From assembly GCF_000775995.1 (NCBI RefSeq), contig NZ_CP009227.1:1838296-1902295 (forward strand): 64,000 bases of DNA. Direction: 5' to 3'. Numbering within the stretch: position 1 is the stretch's first letter; each line of letters starts with the position of its first letter. The position numbers were made by a program, and so were the translations under genes. The notes beneath the pieces were generated by a model. That model worked only from the letters and a program-made list of their open reading frames with translations, did no database searches and was not told the origin of the DNA. Of this stretch, positions 16,442 to 25,292 are shown piece after piece. Origin of the DNA: Treponema sp. OMZ 838. Lineage in GTDB: Bacteria > Spirochaetota > Spirochaetia > Treponematales > Treponemataceae.

Positions 16442-16468
16442 ATCCCCCGACACGGAATGCAGGGGGAT
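16442..16468. terminator. Hairpin between convergent genes
   Basis: ATCCCCC (16442-16448) pairs with GGGGGAT (16462-16468) around a 13-base loop, between the ends of the methyltransferase gene (plus) and the binding-protein gene (minus). It may serve both transcripts. The T-run is weak. Confidence 0.5.
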
Positions 16469-16489
16469 TAAACGATCCGTACTACTGAA

Positions 16490-17629
16490 TTAAAAATACT
16501 GCCGTTTTGCCTCTGCACGGGGATGCAAAATCCATTCTACATCGGCATCGGTAAGCGTCATATTATAGAATTGTTTATAATATTCTTTTATTTTTTGATT
16601 CATATCGATATCGCCGAAAAGGTCGGGACGGGCTGTTTTTGCAAACCACCACATAGCAAGCGGAGTATCGGTTGTGGGCGGCCACCAACGGTGCATTCCA
16701 AACGGAAACTTAAAGACTTGCCGGTTTTTAACGGCATTTATACCGCTCCAATCATGACCGGGAGCCGCCGTGTTGTTGTATAAATTATCCGGTGTCTTAT
16801 CGGAAAAGGTTAAGATAAATATCTGATCAGGCTGCCATTCATATATTTGTTCCATATTGATAGCCCCCTGAGTTGCCTTCCCTCCAAGGTTTATTCCGCC
16901 CAGCAAGTTTGCCCAGTATTGACCGAACGATTTCTTTCCGGCAGAGGCGATGGTTGTGTCCGAATACTTACTGATAAACAGAATCTTATTCGGAGAGGGA
17001 AGCGGATGCTTTTCAATTCGAGCTTTAATTTCCTTTTCAACTTGTTCGCCGTAGGCAATAATCTGTTGAGCAGGGCTTTCCATTTGCAGCGTTTGAGCCA
17101 TCGTATCCATCCACGACTTGAGGGTTACAAGCGGGCTTGCATCCCATCCGGTACTCGGATGTGCTAAGGCTACAGCAGCAATCCCGGCTTGCCGGAGAGG
17201 AGCCGCAACCGATGCATCCATATAAAAGACAACATCCGGCTTGAGCTTTATCAATTCTTCCAAGTTGAGCTTTCCGCCGGTATAAAACGCAGAGGAAATA
17301 TTTTGGAAGTCCGGGGCATATTTTGAAAATATGCTGTACTTTGCTCCGTTGACGGAATCGGGAGAGACTCCGACAATATTGTCGGTCTTACCCTGTTGAA
17401 ATACGGTTAGAACGGTCGGTGCAGGCAGCGGACCTAATACCACGATCCGTTCGATCTTATTGGGAACCTCTACCGAATTTCCCTTAAAGTCCACAACCGT
17501 ATGAGTTCCTTCTGCAGCACTTACCGCCGCGGTTCCGGCTGTCTTTGCCGGTTCATCTTTTTTACCGGCGCCGTAGACGCCGCCCAACACAATAGAAAAA
17601 AACAATACCGTTATTAGTAGTTTTTTCAT
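16490..17629 (-). CDS. ABC importer substrate-binding protein (iron/cobalamin/metal-chelate type)
   Basis: This is a 379-residue exported protein with signal peptide MKKLLITVLFFSIVLGG, then a Thr/Ala-rich linker. A periplasmic-binding fold follows: TVVDFKGNSVEVPNKIERIVVLG, a LNLEELIKLKPDVVFYM segment, and a C-terminal lobe with FGMHRWWPPTTDTPLAMWW. This is the type III (BtuF/FhuD/FecB) layout, used for ferric siderophores, haem, cobalamin or free metal. No lipobox is present. It is the last gene of the minus-strand permease-ATPase-binding protein operon. The unusual Trp/His/Pro-rich patch may contact the ligand. The ligand is not identifiable from sequence. Confidence 0.87.
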   Translation of the reverse strand: MKKLLITVLFFSIVLGGVYGAGKKDEPAKTAGTAAVSAAEGTHTVVDFKGNSVEVPNKIERIVVLGPLPAPTVLTVFQQGKTDNIVGVSPDSVNGAKYSIFSKYAPDFQNISSAFYTGGKLNLEELIKLKPDVVFYMDASVAAPLRQAGIAAVALAHPSTGWDASPLVTLKSWMDTMAQTLQMESPAQQIIAYGEQVEKEIKARIEKHPLPSPNKILFISKYSDTTIASAGKKSFGQYWANLLGGINLGGKATQGAINMEQIYEWQPDQIFILTFSDKTPDNLYNNTAAPGHDWSGINAVKNRQVFKFPFGMHRWWPPTTDTPLAMWWFAKTARPDLFGDIDMNQKIKEYYKQFYNMTLTDADVEWILHPRAEAKRQYF

Positions 17630-17659
17630 ACCTTACACTCCTTCTGGTAAGTAATTGTT

Positions 17660-18451
17660 TTATTTCGCTAAAGATACCGCCGTTACAGCGCTGTACGGTA
17701 TCCCTTTATGCGAAGCCTGAAGAATATCAACGTGCACCTGAAAAACATCTTCCATTATCTCCGCGTTAATAACCGCCTCCGATTGCCCGAATATACTTTC
17801 TCCGTTGCGGGAGAGAATGAGCGACTTGTCGGAAATACGCAGGGCATGGGCGGGGTAATGGGTGTTGAATACGCAGCATAAGCCGTCAACTTTTGCAAGC
17901 CGGTGAACCGTTTCCAAAATGATAAGCTGGTTGCGGAAATCCAAGTTTGATTCAGGCTCATCCAGTACCAGCATTTCCGGCTTGCTGCACAGCGCCCGGG
18001 CGATCAATACCATTTGCAGCTCCCCGCCGCTTAAACGGTTGCAATACTTGCCGCGTAAATGGGAAATGCCTACTGCTTCCATCGCTTCTTCACAGTATTG
18101 TCTATCCTTTTCGCCCGGCACGCCGAACAATCCGATGTGTACACTGCGTCCCAATAGAATCATCTCCTCTACGGTAAAAGCAAAGGGGAGATATTTTGCC
18201 TGCGGAACATAGGCAATACGCCTCCACAGCTGTTGTGTAGGAATTTCTACAATATTCTGTCCGTCAACCGTACTGGTACCGGAATTCCATTGCAGCATCC
18301 CCATCATGCAGCGGAGCAACGTTGTTTTTCCGATACCGTTGGGGCCAAGGATGGATAATATCTGCCCGCTCTCTATCGAAAAAGAAACATCCCGTAAAAC
18401 CGGTGCGCCGCCTTTAAATGCAAATGTCCCATTATGAACCGCGAATATCAC
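17660..18451 (-). CDS. ABC transporter ATPase, FecE/BtuD type
   Basis: This 263-residue protein has Walker A GPNGIGKTT (about residues 36-44), Q-loop AYVPQAK, signature LSGGELQ, Walker B MLVLDEP and the switch His in VFNTHYP. The start is GTG at 18451, overlapping the permease stop as GTGA, so translation is coupled. It powers the FecCD-type permease encoded just upstream. Confidence 0.93.
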   Translation of the reverse strand: MIFAVHNGTFAFKGGAPVLRDVSFSIESGQILSILGPNGIGKTTLLRCMMGMLQWNSGTSTVDGQNIVEIPTQQLWRRIAYVPQAKYLPFAFTVEEMILLGRSVHIGLFGVPGEKDRQYCEEAMEAVGISHLRGKYCNRLSGGELQMVLIARALCSKPEMLVLDEPESNLDFRNQLIILETVHRLAKVDGLCCVFNTHYPAHALRISDKSLILSRNGESIFGQSEAVINAEIMEDVFQVHVDILQASHKGIPYSAVTAVSLAK

Positions 18452-19491
18452 TTCCAGCCGCCTCCCGTCCGTTTTAGCAGTATGATAAAGAAAGGAGCTC
18501 CTACAAGGGCTGTCAGAATGGAAAGGGGAATTTCCGACTGCGTTGCACTGCGGGCGACTGTATCTAACAGCAGCATGAACACAGCACCGATGCTGGCACT
18601 TGCAGGAATAACCCGCCGGTTATCACTTCCGAAGAGCATCCGGCATACATGAGGCACCACGAGCCCTACCCAGCCGATTTGTCCGCACATAGAAACACTG
18701 GAAGCAATAACCGCCGCCGATGCGATAATGATCAGTAAGCGTATTTTCCGGAGATCGATCCCCATAGACTTTGCTTCATCATCAGATAAGGTGAGAATAT
18801 TGCATTTCCACCGTGCAAGGATTAAGATTACCGTTCCTGTTACAATAATCGGCGCTCCTACGGCTAAACCTTTCCATGTGGCATTATTCAGACTTCCAAG
18901 CAGCCAATAGGTAATTGTCGGGAGTTTTTCTTCAGAATCTGCCGTGTATTTAATGAGCGATACCATTGCCTGGAATAGCGCAGATACCACAACGCCTGCT
19001 AACACCAGCATAACAATGGTGTTCTGCTGCTTTATTTTTCCTGCTTGGTAGGTGAGGTATAGGGCAAGGATACCGAAAACAAGGGCACTGAGCTGTACAA
19101 TCAGCAGGCGTTGATCTGCCAGCAGTGCCAGTGCGGCGCCGAAACTTGCACCTGAGGCAACTCCAAGCGTATCGGGGGACACAAGCGGGTTGGAAAGCAG
19201 CGCTTGTAACCCTGCTCCGGCACTTGCCAATGCACAGCCGCAGAGCAGCCCTAACAGGATGCGGGGCAGTCTGATGCCGATAATAATGTGGGCTTCAACA
19301 TTATCTTTTGCCAATGCGATATTATTGTGTGTAATGAACTGTATAATTGCGCGAATAGTACTGCTTGCCGGCACCGAATACCGTCCGATAGAGAGGCTGA
19401 TCATCATTGCAATAAGCGGTGCTAAAAATAAGAGACATCCAAATAAAACAGGATACTGCCGTCGGTTCTCTTTTTTGATCATTGTTGACAT
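18448..19491 (-). CDS. ABC transporter permease, FecCD/BtuC family
   Basis: From the ATG ending at 19491 the product is 347 residues with about ten membrane helices. It has the family segments LRLPRILLGLLCGCALASAGAGLQALLSNPL, near the start of the core, and GQIGWVGLVVPHVCRMLFG, near the end. It forms the channel for a metal chelate or corrinoid. A longer frame to 19542 would run through the operator region and is unlikely. It is divergent from the Crp-type regulator, with 62 bases between the two starts. Confidence 0.92.
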   Translation of the reverse strand: MSTMIKKENRRQYPVLFGCLLFLAPLIAMMISLSIGRYSVPASSTIRAIIQFITHNNIALAKDNVEAHIIIGIRLPRILLGLLCGCALASAGAGLQALLSNPLVSPDTLGVASGASFGAALALLADQRLLIVQLSALVFGILALYLTYQAGKIKQQNTIVMLVLAGVVVSALFQAMVSLIKYTADSEEKLPTITYWLLGSLNNATWKGLAVGAPIIVTGTVILILARWKCNILTLSDDEAKSMGIDLRKIRLLIIIASAAVIASSVSMCGQIGWVGLVVPHVCRMLFGSDNRRVIPASASIGAVFMLLLDTVARSATQSEIPLSILTALVGAPFFIILLKRTGGGWK

Positions 19492-19516
19492 TGAAAAAAA
19501 GTTAGCATAAACTAAC
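19485..19516 (+). promoter_or_regulatory. Promoter and operator of the Crp-type regulator
   Basis: TTGACA (19485-19490), 17 bases, then TAAACT (19508-19513), overlapped by the dyad GTTAGCATAAACTAAC (19501-19516). Transcription would start near 19520, about 34 bases before the ATG at 19554. The site also lies just upstream of the divergent permease start, so one bound protein could control both directions. It matches the operator at 15476-15510. Confidence 0.7.
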
Positions 19517-19553
19517 CATGTATTCTGTTGCCGTTGCAACAAAGAAGGAAAAA

Positions 19554-20243
19554 ATGCTTAATTTTTGCACAGCTTTTTTAGCGCATTCTGCGGTATTTAA
19601 AGGTATCCCCGCTCAAGAAATTGATAAAGCTGTTTCCTGCCTTCACGGATTTTACCGGTTACTTGAAAGCGGACAGGAAGTACATCCGATAGCTGATACT
19701 ATCCCTTACGCAGGCATTGTGATTACCGGCTGCATTCATGTAGAACAAATCGGTGTTGATGGGAAGATCATACTGCTTAAGCAAGTGCAAAGGGGAGACC
19801 TGTTCGGCGCAGAACTCAGTTGTTTAGGGTTGACAAATCCGTTTTTACGTATGGTAAGTGCTCAAAAATCAAAGGTGCTGTTTATCAAAGTGCCGTCTGC
19901 ACAAAATAAGACGTGCCGAACCTGTCCGTATAAGATGACTGTTTTAGAGAATATCCTCAGGGAAGTTGCACGTGATGCAGTATATCTGAATCTGAAAATT
20001 CAGCTTCTTTCGCAGCCGACACTCCGTGATAAACTGCTGTTTTATCTGAATGTAATGCATGACTCGCAGCACTCTCATGTTTTTACAATCCCTTTTACGC
20101 GGGAAAAACTGGCGCAGTTTATTTGCGCTGATAGAAGTGCGGTATCGCGGGAGTTGAGCCGTATGCAGCGCGAAGGTATTATCACAATTGAGGGGAAACA
20201 GATCAAGTTTGTGTTGCACCGGCAACAGACGGTAAACGGATAA
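19554..20243 (+). CDS. Crp/Fnr family transcriptional regulator
   Basis: The start at ATG 19554 (behind GAAGGA) gives 229 residues. An N-terminal cyclic-nucleotide-binding-like barrel (about 15-120) is followed by KTCRTCPYKM, a Cys pair near the dimer helix. The C-terminal winged helix has PFTREKLAQFICADRSAVSRELSRMQREG, a typical Crp recognition helix. The Cys residues could sense metal or redox state, but this is inference. It lies head to head with the ABC importer, leads the DUF364-cupin-methyltransferase set, and has a dyad in its own promoter, so autoregulation is likely. Confidence 0.9.
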   Translation: MLNFCTAFLAHSAVFKGIPAQEIDKAVSCLHGFYRLLESGQEVHPIADTIPYAGIVITGCIHVEQIGVDGKIILLKQVQRGDLFGAELSCLGLTNPFLRMVSAQKSKVLFIKVPSAQNKTCRTCPYKMTVLENILREVARDAVYLNLKIQLLSQPTLRDKLLFYLNVMHDSQHSHVFTIPFTREKLAQFICADRSAVSRELSRMQREGIITIEGKQIKFVLHRQQTVNG

Positions 20244-20261
20244 ATCCGGTATAAGTAATGT

Positions 20262-21101
20262 ATGGAAGATTTAAAGGCTATTTTGGATATAAACCGTGCG
20301 TTGTATAAAAGATTCGGCTTACCGCTGCCGATTTTTGATGAGCTTATTACAGGCTTCCGCTGGATTATGACGGCTGATACCGATTCACATATAAGCCTTG
20401 CACTGCGTGTTGAAGAAAATATAAGCCCTGAACAATATGCGAAAATTGCAGCGGAGCTTTACGGTAAACCGGTAGACGTATGTATCGAACTGCTGCTTAA
20501 ACAGCATGATCCTCATCTACGGAATCTCATCGTAAGTTTAAGCAGTTTGATGAGTAAGCCGCTCAATACGGCGGAGCTTCTGGCTCAGCGCGGCATTGTG
20601 AGGACGGAAGGTCTGCAATTCCGGTATCAAACGGAAGGAAAAAAGATCGGGCTTATCGGGTTCGGTGTTTATATCAACCGTTTTTTGAACCGCTGTAAAG
20701 AATTTCATGTATTTGATTTACGAAAACCGGAAGCAATTCTGAGTTATCGTTATAAAAACGGGCTGCAGCGGTTTCCGGAAGGCATACAGTGGCACCTTGG
20801 ACACAATGCCGCTGATTTTTGCGATATACTCAGTACGCTTGATATTATCATTATGTCAGGCAGCACTATTGTGAATAATTCATACATGGCATTGCGGCAA
20901 GCGGGATCCAATGCGGAAATTGTAGGCTTGTACGGACCGAGCTGTGAGCTCTGTCCCGACTACTTTTTTGAACAAGGGTATAACTATATGTTCAGTACCT
21001 CGGTTAGGGATAAGGAAACGTATTTGAAGACTGCCCTCGGCGCAGAGCAGACATACCGTGAATTTGACTACATGGATATTTATGAACTTGAACGGAGATA
21101 A
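20262..21101 (+). CDS. DUF364 family protein (putative heavy-metal chelation domain)
   Basis: This is a 279-residue soluble protein. The N-terminal about 115 residues resemble the DUF4213 enolase-N-like part. The C-terminal Rossmann-like part has KIGLIGFGVYINRF, IIIMSGSTIVNNSYMALR and IVGLYGPSCELCPDYFF, matching the DUF364 pattern (GPS followed by a Gly-rich end). The family is linked to metal handling by structure and by frequent neighbours, not by demonstrated chemistry. It lies 18 bases after the regulator and one base before the cupin gene. Confidence 0.75.
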   Translation: MEDLKAILDINRALYKRFGLPLPIFDELITGFRWIMTADTDSHISLALRVEENISPEQYAKIAAELYGKPVDVCIELLLKQHDPHLRNLIVSLSSLMSKPLNTAELLAQRGIVRTEGLQFRYQTEGKKIGLIGFGVYINRFLNRCKEFHVFDLRKPEAILSYRYKNGLQRFPEGIQWHLGHNAADFCDILSTLDIIIMSGSTIVNNSYMALRQAGSNAEIVGLYGPSCELCPDYFFEQGYNYMFSTSVRDKETYLKTALGAEQTYREFDYMDIYELERR

Positions 21102-21102
21102 G

Positions 21103-21753
21103 ATGAAAGAAAAACGAATATTTTCCATTGCAGAAGAGCATAAACCGATAGTGGGGTGTACAACGTCAGAGGCATTATTGCAAGGCAGTATGTGCAGTAT
21201 GTCGGTATTTTCTATTGCAGCGGAGACGAATATCAGCCCCGAAACTTATAACTATCCTAAGCTTTGGAAGATAGAGCAGGGGAGTGCAGATGTTATCTAT
21301 CTTAGTGAGCATACTCAGCCGCTGCAGTACGGCGAGCTGTTTGTGGTGCCGGAAAATATTCCGGTCGGCATACAGAGCAGCGGCGGATGTATATATTCGG
21401 AAATCATATTCAATAAGGAGTGTTCTATGAACAAAATTTTGAAAGGCGGAGAGCTTTTTGTCTTAAAAGAATTGCTTCCATACAAGGAAGCAAATATCGT
21501 CAGCATGGATCTTGTTGATGACAAAAAAACAAAATTTGTGCTGATGTCGTTTGATGCGGGTACGGAGCTGCAGCCCCATGCAGCTCCCGGGGAAGCAATT
21601 GTATTCGGGCTTGACGGTGAAGCTATCATCGGTTATGAAGGCAAGGAATACCGCATACATGAAGGTGAAAACTTCAAGTTCGATAAAGACGGCAGACACT
21701 ATGTAAAAGCAGTGGGTAAATTTAAAATGGCGTTGCTGCTGATTCGCGAATAG
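21103..21753 (+). CDS. Double-cupin protein
   Basis: The start is ATG 21103 behind GGAG, one base after the DUF364 stop. The 216-residue product has two cupin barrels. The first has YPKLWKIEQGSADVIYL and the second has FDAGTELQPHAAPGEAIVFGLDGEAIIGYEGKEYRIHEG, where the His and Glu fit a metal-binding cupin motif 1. Such proteins are often small-molecule sensors or isomerase-like enzymes. Its place in the operon suggests a role tied to the imported chelate. Confidence 0.78.
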   Translation: MKEKRIFSIAEEHKPIVGCTTSEALLQGSMCSMSVFSIAAETNISPETYNYPKLWKIEQGSADVIYLSEHTQPLQYGELFVVPENIPVGIQSSGGCIYSEIIFNKECSMNKILKGGELFVLKELLPYKEANIVSMDLVDDKKTKFVLMSFDAGTELQPHAAPGEAIVFGLDGEAIIGYEGKEYRIHEGENFKFDKDGRHYVKAVGKFKMALLLIRE

Positions 21754-21774
21754 TAAGATCGTACAAAAGGAAAA

Positions 21775-21813
21775 GGGCATCTCTCAATTAACAATCGAGG
21801 TGTAGAGGTGTCC
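21775..21813 (+). other. Hairpin between cupin and methyltransferase genes
   Basis: GGGCATCTCT (21775-21784) can pair along its full length with AGAGGTGTCC (21804-21813) in RNA, with two G-U pairs. The left arm is identical to the first ten bases of the hairpin before eno (26597), so it seems to be a relative of that family with another loop. It ends 28 bases before the first methyltransferase ATG. Confidence 0.5.
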
Positions 21814-21844
21814 TTCTCTATAAAACTTTCTGTAGGAGATTATG

Positions 21845-22611
21845 ATGTACGAAGCTGGACATGTTTTTTTAGCAAGAATCGGTAAAACGACGCTCCGTCC
21901 GGGCGGTATTGAAGCTACCGAATGGCTGATTGATCAGGCTGCAATAACACAGGAGACAAAGGTTCTTGAGGTTGCGTGCAATAGAGGGCGCACCATGATT
22001 CAGTTGGCACAGAGATTCGGATGTGCCGTTACAGGTGTCGATCTTGATGAAAATGCCTTACAAAATGCGAAAGCCAATATCGAAAAAAATAATCTACAAG
22101 AGAAACTTACGCTGATACACGGAGATGCAACGGCATTACCGTTTGAAGATAATAGTTTTGATGTTATTATCAATGAAGCAATGCTGACCATGCTGGTGGG
22201 CGACCGCAAAGACAAAGCTCTCAAAGAGTATTTCCGTGTGCTTAAACCGGGCGGTAGAGTAGTAACACAGGATGTTTTTTTACCGTTAAAGACGCGGCAC
22301 AGCAAAAGGAACTCAGAATGGGTCTAAGCAAGACTATTAACGTAAACGTCGAGCCGCTCGATGCCGAGGGGTGGAAGAGCCTTTTTTTCCGGAACGGATT
22401 TACCGTAACACAGAAATGCGGAATGATGACCCTGCTCAGCCCCCGCGGTTTGCTCCGAGATGAAGGCTTGTGGAATACGCTGCATATTATCCGGTGTGCA
22501 CTCAAGAAAGAAAACAGAGTAATGTTCTCCAAGATGTACCGTTACTTTAACGGACACAAGTACGAACTGGGCTATATCTGCAACGCGGGCGTAAAATCGG
22601 CAGCGGTCTAA
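21845..22611 (+). CDS. Class I SAM methyltransferase split by a -1 shift at T TTT TTA
   Basis: Frame one (from ATG 21842/21845 behind AGGAG) encodes about 160 residues with KVLEVACNRGRTMIQLA (SAM motif I), VTGVDLDENAL and VLKPGGRVVTQDV, then ends at 22327. The -1 frame takes over at a run of seven T (22275-22281) and continues KDAAQQKELRMGLSKTINV to 22611, supplying the missing C-terminal part of a UbiE-like fold. The zero-frame codons at the join form T TTT TTA, the classic slippery heptamer. Options are programmed frameshifting, transcript slippage, a phase-variable T tract, a mutation or a sequencing error. The substrate is unknown. Confidence 0.7.
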
Positions 22612-22644
22612 TGCTTAGTGTTCAACTCAAAGCCTCACTCCCGT

Positions 22645-23646
22645 TTATTCCGCCGTATTTGCGCCTACCGTTTCGGTGTAGACCTCTTTGTTGAGCACTT
22701 CCAGCGACAGCTTTGTTCCTTCCGGAACGGTGTACGGTACGGAATATGCGCCGCCCGGATGCCGGAATGAGGTAAGGAGATCCTTATCCCCGTTGGGATA
22801 CGCCGCATAGAGCGAAACGGTAAAGGGGTAGGGGAACTCTGCCAGTGTTGTTTTGAGGATACCGGACACCATGCCGTCTGCCGGTTCCGGCAGGGAAACG
22901 GTCAGTGTTACCGGAGAAAATACCGGAACTTCGCTCTGTGCTGCGGCGCTTTGCTGTTGTACGGTAATATCCGTTCCCGTTGTGCTGCCTGCTGTAAAGG
23001 CAAAAGTTACCGCAGCTCTCTGCATTACCTGATATATTTTTTTTAGATCGGCGCCGGCCATATTGGGAACTTGGGTTGTTTCTGCTTGCGTTCCCTTGCT
23101 TACCACAAAGGTCAGCTCCATATTATTCGCAATCGGAGTTCCCGCTGCGGGTTCCTGCTCAAGGATGGTTCCTGCGGGTTCGGCGCTGTATTTTGTCAAA
23201 TACGGCTGTTTAATCTGGAGGTATTGGCGGCTGCCGGAGGTAAACAACTCCCGTATCCGATTTTGTACATCTTCGATGTTCTCTCCGATATAGTTCTGTA
23301 CCGTATCGATGACAGTCCCTTGGCTTACCACCAGCTCGATCCGTTTGCCGCCTTTGACGATAGCCCCCGGGCTGGGATCCTGCTCAAGGATAAGCCCCTT
23401 CTCATCTGCTTTTTGAGAATAGCGGAGCTGAATGCGCGGATAGAGCTCACGCGCCTGCAAATCGAGCAGCGCTTCGGGTAAATCTTTACCGACAACATTC
23501 GGTACCATCACTTGCTCGGCACTTTTTAACGAAATAAAAAAGACCAGCGTCGAAACCGCAACAAAAACGATGAGCATCACCAACGATGTAATAACAATTG
23601 TTTTTCCGTTTCCGCTGATATCATCAGCAATATCACCTATACTCAT
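22645..23646 (-). CDS. PASTA domain protein with N-terminal membrane anchor
   Basis: This is a 333-residue protein with a short cytoplasmic start, one membrane helix (about residues 17-40) and at least three PASTA-like repeats outside. The first is VMVPNVVGKDLPEALLDL...DPSPGAIVKGGKRIELVVSQG; the next ends AGTPIANNMELTFVVSKG; the third starts TQVPNMAGADLKKIYQVM. PASTA domains bind peptidoglycan fragments. No kinase or transpeptidase domain is attached. It follows fmt by 15 bases in a def-fmt-PASTA operon, a layout usual in treponemes. AAGGA precedes its ATG. Confidence 0.87.
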   Translation of the reverse strand: MSIGDIADDISGNGKTIVITSLVMLIVFVAVSTLVFFISLKSAEQVMVPNVVGKDLPEALLDLQARELYPRIQLRYSQKADEKGLILEQDPSPGAIVKGGKRIELVVSQGTVIDTVQNYIGENIEDVQNRIRELFTSGSRQYLQIKQPYLTKYSAEPAGTILEQEPAAGTPIANNMELTFVVSKGTQAETTQVPNMAGADLKKIYQVMQRAAVTFAFTAGSTTGTDITVQQQSAAAQSEVPVFSPVTLTVSLPEPADGMVSGILKTTLAEFPYPFTVSLYAAYPNGDKDLLTSFRHPGGAYSVPYTVPEGTKLSLEVLNKEVYTETVGANTAE

Positions 23647-23661
23647 ACTTAATCCTTAGAT

Positions 23662-24639
23662 TTATGTTTCCGGAAGAGATCGGAGCGTCGTTCCGATAAA
23701 GCCGGCTGCCCCGTTTAAAAAATCCTTCCATTGCATTGCTTTTTTTGTTTCCTTCTGGAGTATCTGAACTGCCAAAATACTCTTGCCTGTTTGTACCAAT
23801 ACGCCTTCCCGTTTATCAATGCCGAGTACCAGTCCGGGTGTTTCGGGAGATTCCGCCGCTGCGTTCCCCGTATACGGATGAGCCTGTATAATAGAAAGTT
23901 TTGAACCCATCCAATAGGTAAAGGCTCCCGGCCACGGGGTGTAGGCGCGTATTTTTCGATCTATTGCGCCGGCATCATCTTGCCAGCACAGTAATCCGCT
24001 ATCTTTTTCCAACAGCGTACAATAGGTTGCTGCTGCATGATTTTGCTGTGTTGCGGTGACAGAACCCGTTTCTACCGTTTTAAGCGCTTGCACGATGAGC
24101 GAAGCGCCGAGTTCTGCACAGCGGGTTAAGAGCGTTTCGGTCGTATCGGACGGTTCAACCGGCAGCTCTTTTTGAATAACGATGTCTCCCGCATCCATTT
24201 CCTGCGCCATATACTGAACGGTTACACCTGTTGTGCTATCTCCTGCAAGGATTGCTGCCGGTACCGGACTCGGTCCCCTCCATCGGGGCAGCAGGGACGG
24301 ATGAATATTGAGCGCTCCGTGTGGAAATAATGCCAGCGTCTTCGGGCCGAAAATCTTTCCATACGCAAAACATACCATTATATCAGGTCGGAGCGCCGCT
24401 ACTGCTTCGCGAAAATCCGCATTTAATTTTTCCGGTGTAAAGACCGGTACCTCTTGAGCGATGACGCCGCGTTCTTTTAGTTCGGCAACCGCCTGCGCTA
24501 CCGCAGAGTCTGCATATTTTTTGCCGCGTCCGACACGGGCGGGCGGAGCCGTTAACACGCCGGCAAGAGGATAGGTCTTTGCTATTGCTCGCAAGGCCGG
24601 GATTGCACAATCGGGAGTTCCGGCAAAAAAAACGTTCAT
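23662..24639 (-). CDS. fmt: Methionyl-tRNA formyltransferase
   Basis: This 325-residue protein begins MNVFFAGTPDCAIPALRAI. It has the catalytic block ALNIHPSLLPRWRGPSPV (Asn and His) with Asp in AQEMDAGDIV, followed by the C-terminal tRNA-binding domain (YTPWPGAFTYW). It formylates initiator Met-tRNA using 10-formyltetrahydrofolate. Its ATG overlaps the def stop codon as TAATG, so the two are translationally coupled. Confidence 0.96.
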   Translation of the reverse strand: MNVFFAGTPDCAIPALRAIAKTYPLAGVLTAPPARVGRGKKYADSAVAQAVAELKERGVIAQEVPVFTPEKLNADFREAVAALRPDIMVCFAYGKIFGPKTLALFPHGALNIHPSLLPRWRGPSPVPAAILAGDSTTGVTVQYMAQEMDAGDIVIQKELPVEPSDTTETLLTRCAELGASLIVQALKTVETGSVTATQQNHAAATYCTLLEKDSGLLCWQDDAGAIDRKIRAYTPWPGAFTYWMGSKLSIIQAHPYTGNAAAESPETPGLVLGIDKREGVLVQTGKSILAVQILQKETKKAMQWKDFLNGAAGFIGTTLRSLPET

Positions 24640-25160
24640 TATGCACGCGCCCGCTTTTTTGCTTCGCGCTGTTTTTTGCGCTCTTGTTGTTGAGTAAACT
24701 TTGCAATGAGGTTATCTCGTTCTTTTTCGGATAGCCGGTCAATGAAAAGGACTCCTTCAAGGTGATCATACTCATGCTGGATGACCCGCGCGAGTAAACC
24801 GGTTGCTTCTATCGTCCTGCGCCGTCCGTTCATATCCTGATATTGCACGGTAACGGCTTCGGGGCGAACAACGTCCGCATACATTTTAGGGATGCTTAAA
24901 CAGCCTTCTTCATAGCTGCATTGTTTTTCCGAAGTGCCGACAATGAGCGGATTAATGAATACTCGTTCCACGCCGTCATCGATTTTTACGATAAAAAGTC
25001 TTACATTTTTTCCTATCTGAGGCGCCGCCAAACCGATACCTTTATCCTCATCCATCGTTATAAACATTTCCCGTATCAGTTCATGCAAGGCTTCATCAAT
25101 ATGCTCTACCGGCTTTGAGGGCTGCCGGAGCGTTTCTTCACCTAAATACAGTACCTTCAT
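24639..25160 (-). CDS. def: Peptide deformylase
   Basis: This 173-residue protein has all three deformylase motifs: GIGLAAPQ, EGCLS and QHEYDHLEG. The Cys and two His ligands for the catalytic metal are all intact. It removes the N-formyl group from nascent proteins. The C-terminus is a basic tail rich in Lys and Arg, which may contact the ribosome. It is the first gene of the def-fmt-PASTA operon. Confidence 0.96.
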   Translation of the reverse strand: MKVLYLGEETLRQPSKPVEHIDEALHELIREMFITMDEDKGIGLAAPQIGKNVRLFIVKIDDGVERVFINPLIVGTSEKQCSYEEGCLSIPKMYADVVRPEAVTVQYQDMNGRRRTIEATGLLARVIQHEYDHLEGVLFIDRLSEKERDNLIAKFTQQQERKKQREAKKRARA

Positions 25161-25292
25161 CGCGCATTATAGTACAAAATTTATGCCGTGCGGTCAATGT
25201 GTTTACAAAGTGAACGTACCGGAAATCTCTGTCCCGCATCTATCAGCTACTTGACTTTTTTGGGGTTATTTGGCATTATCGCCTGTATTCAC

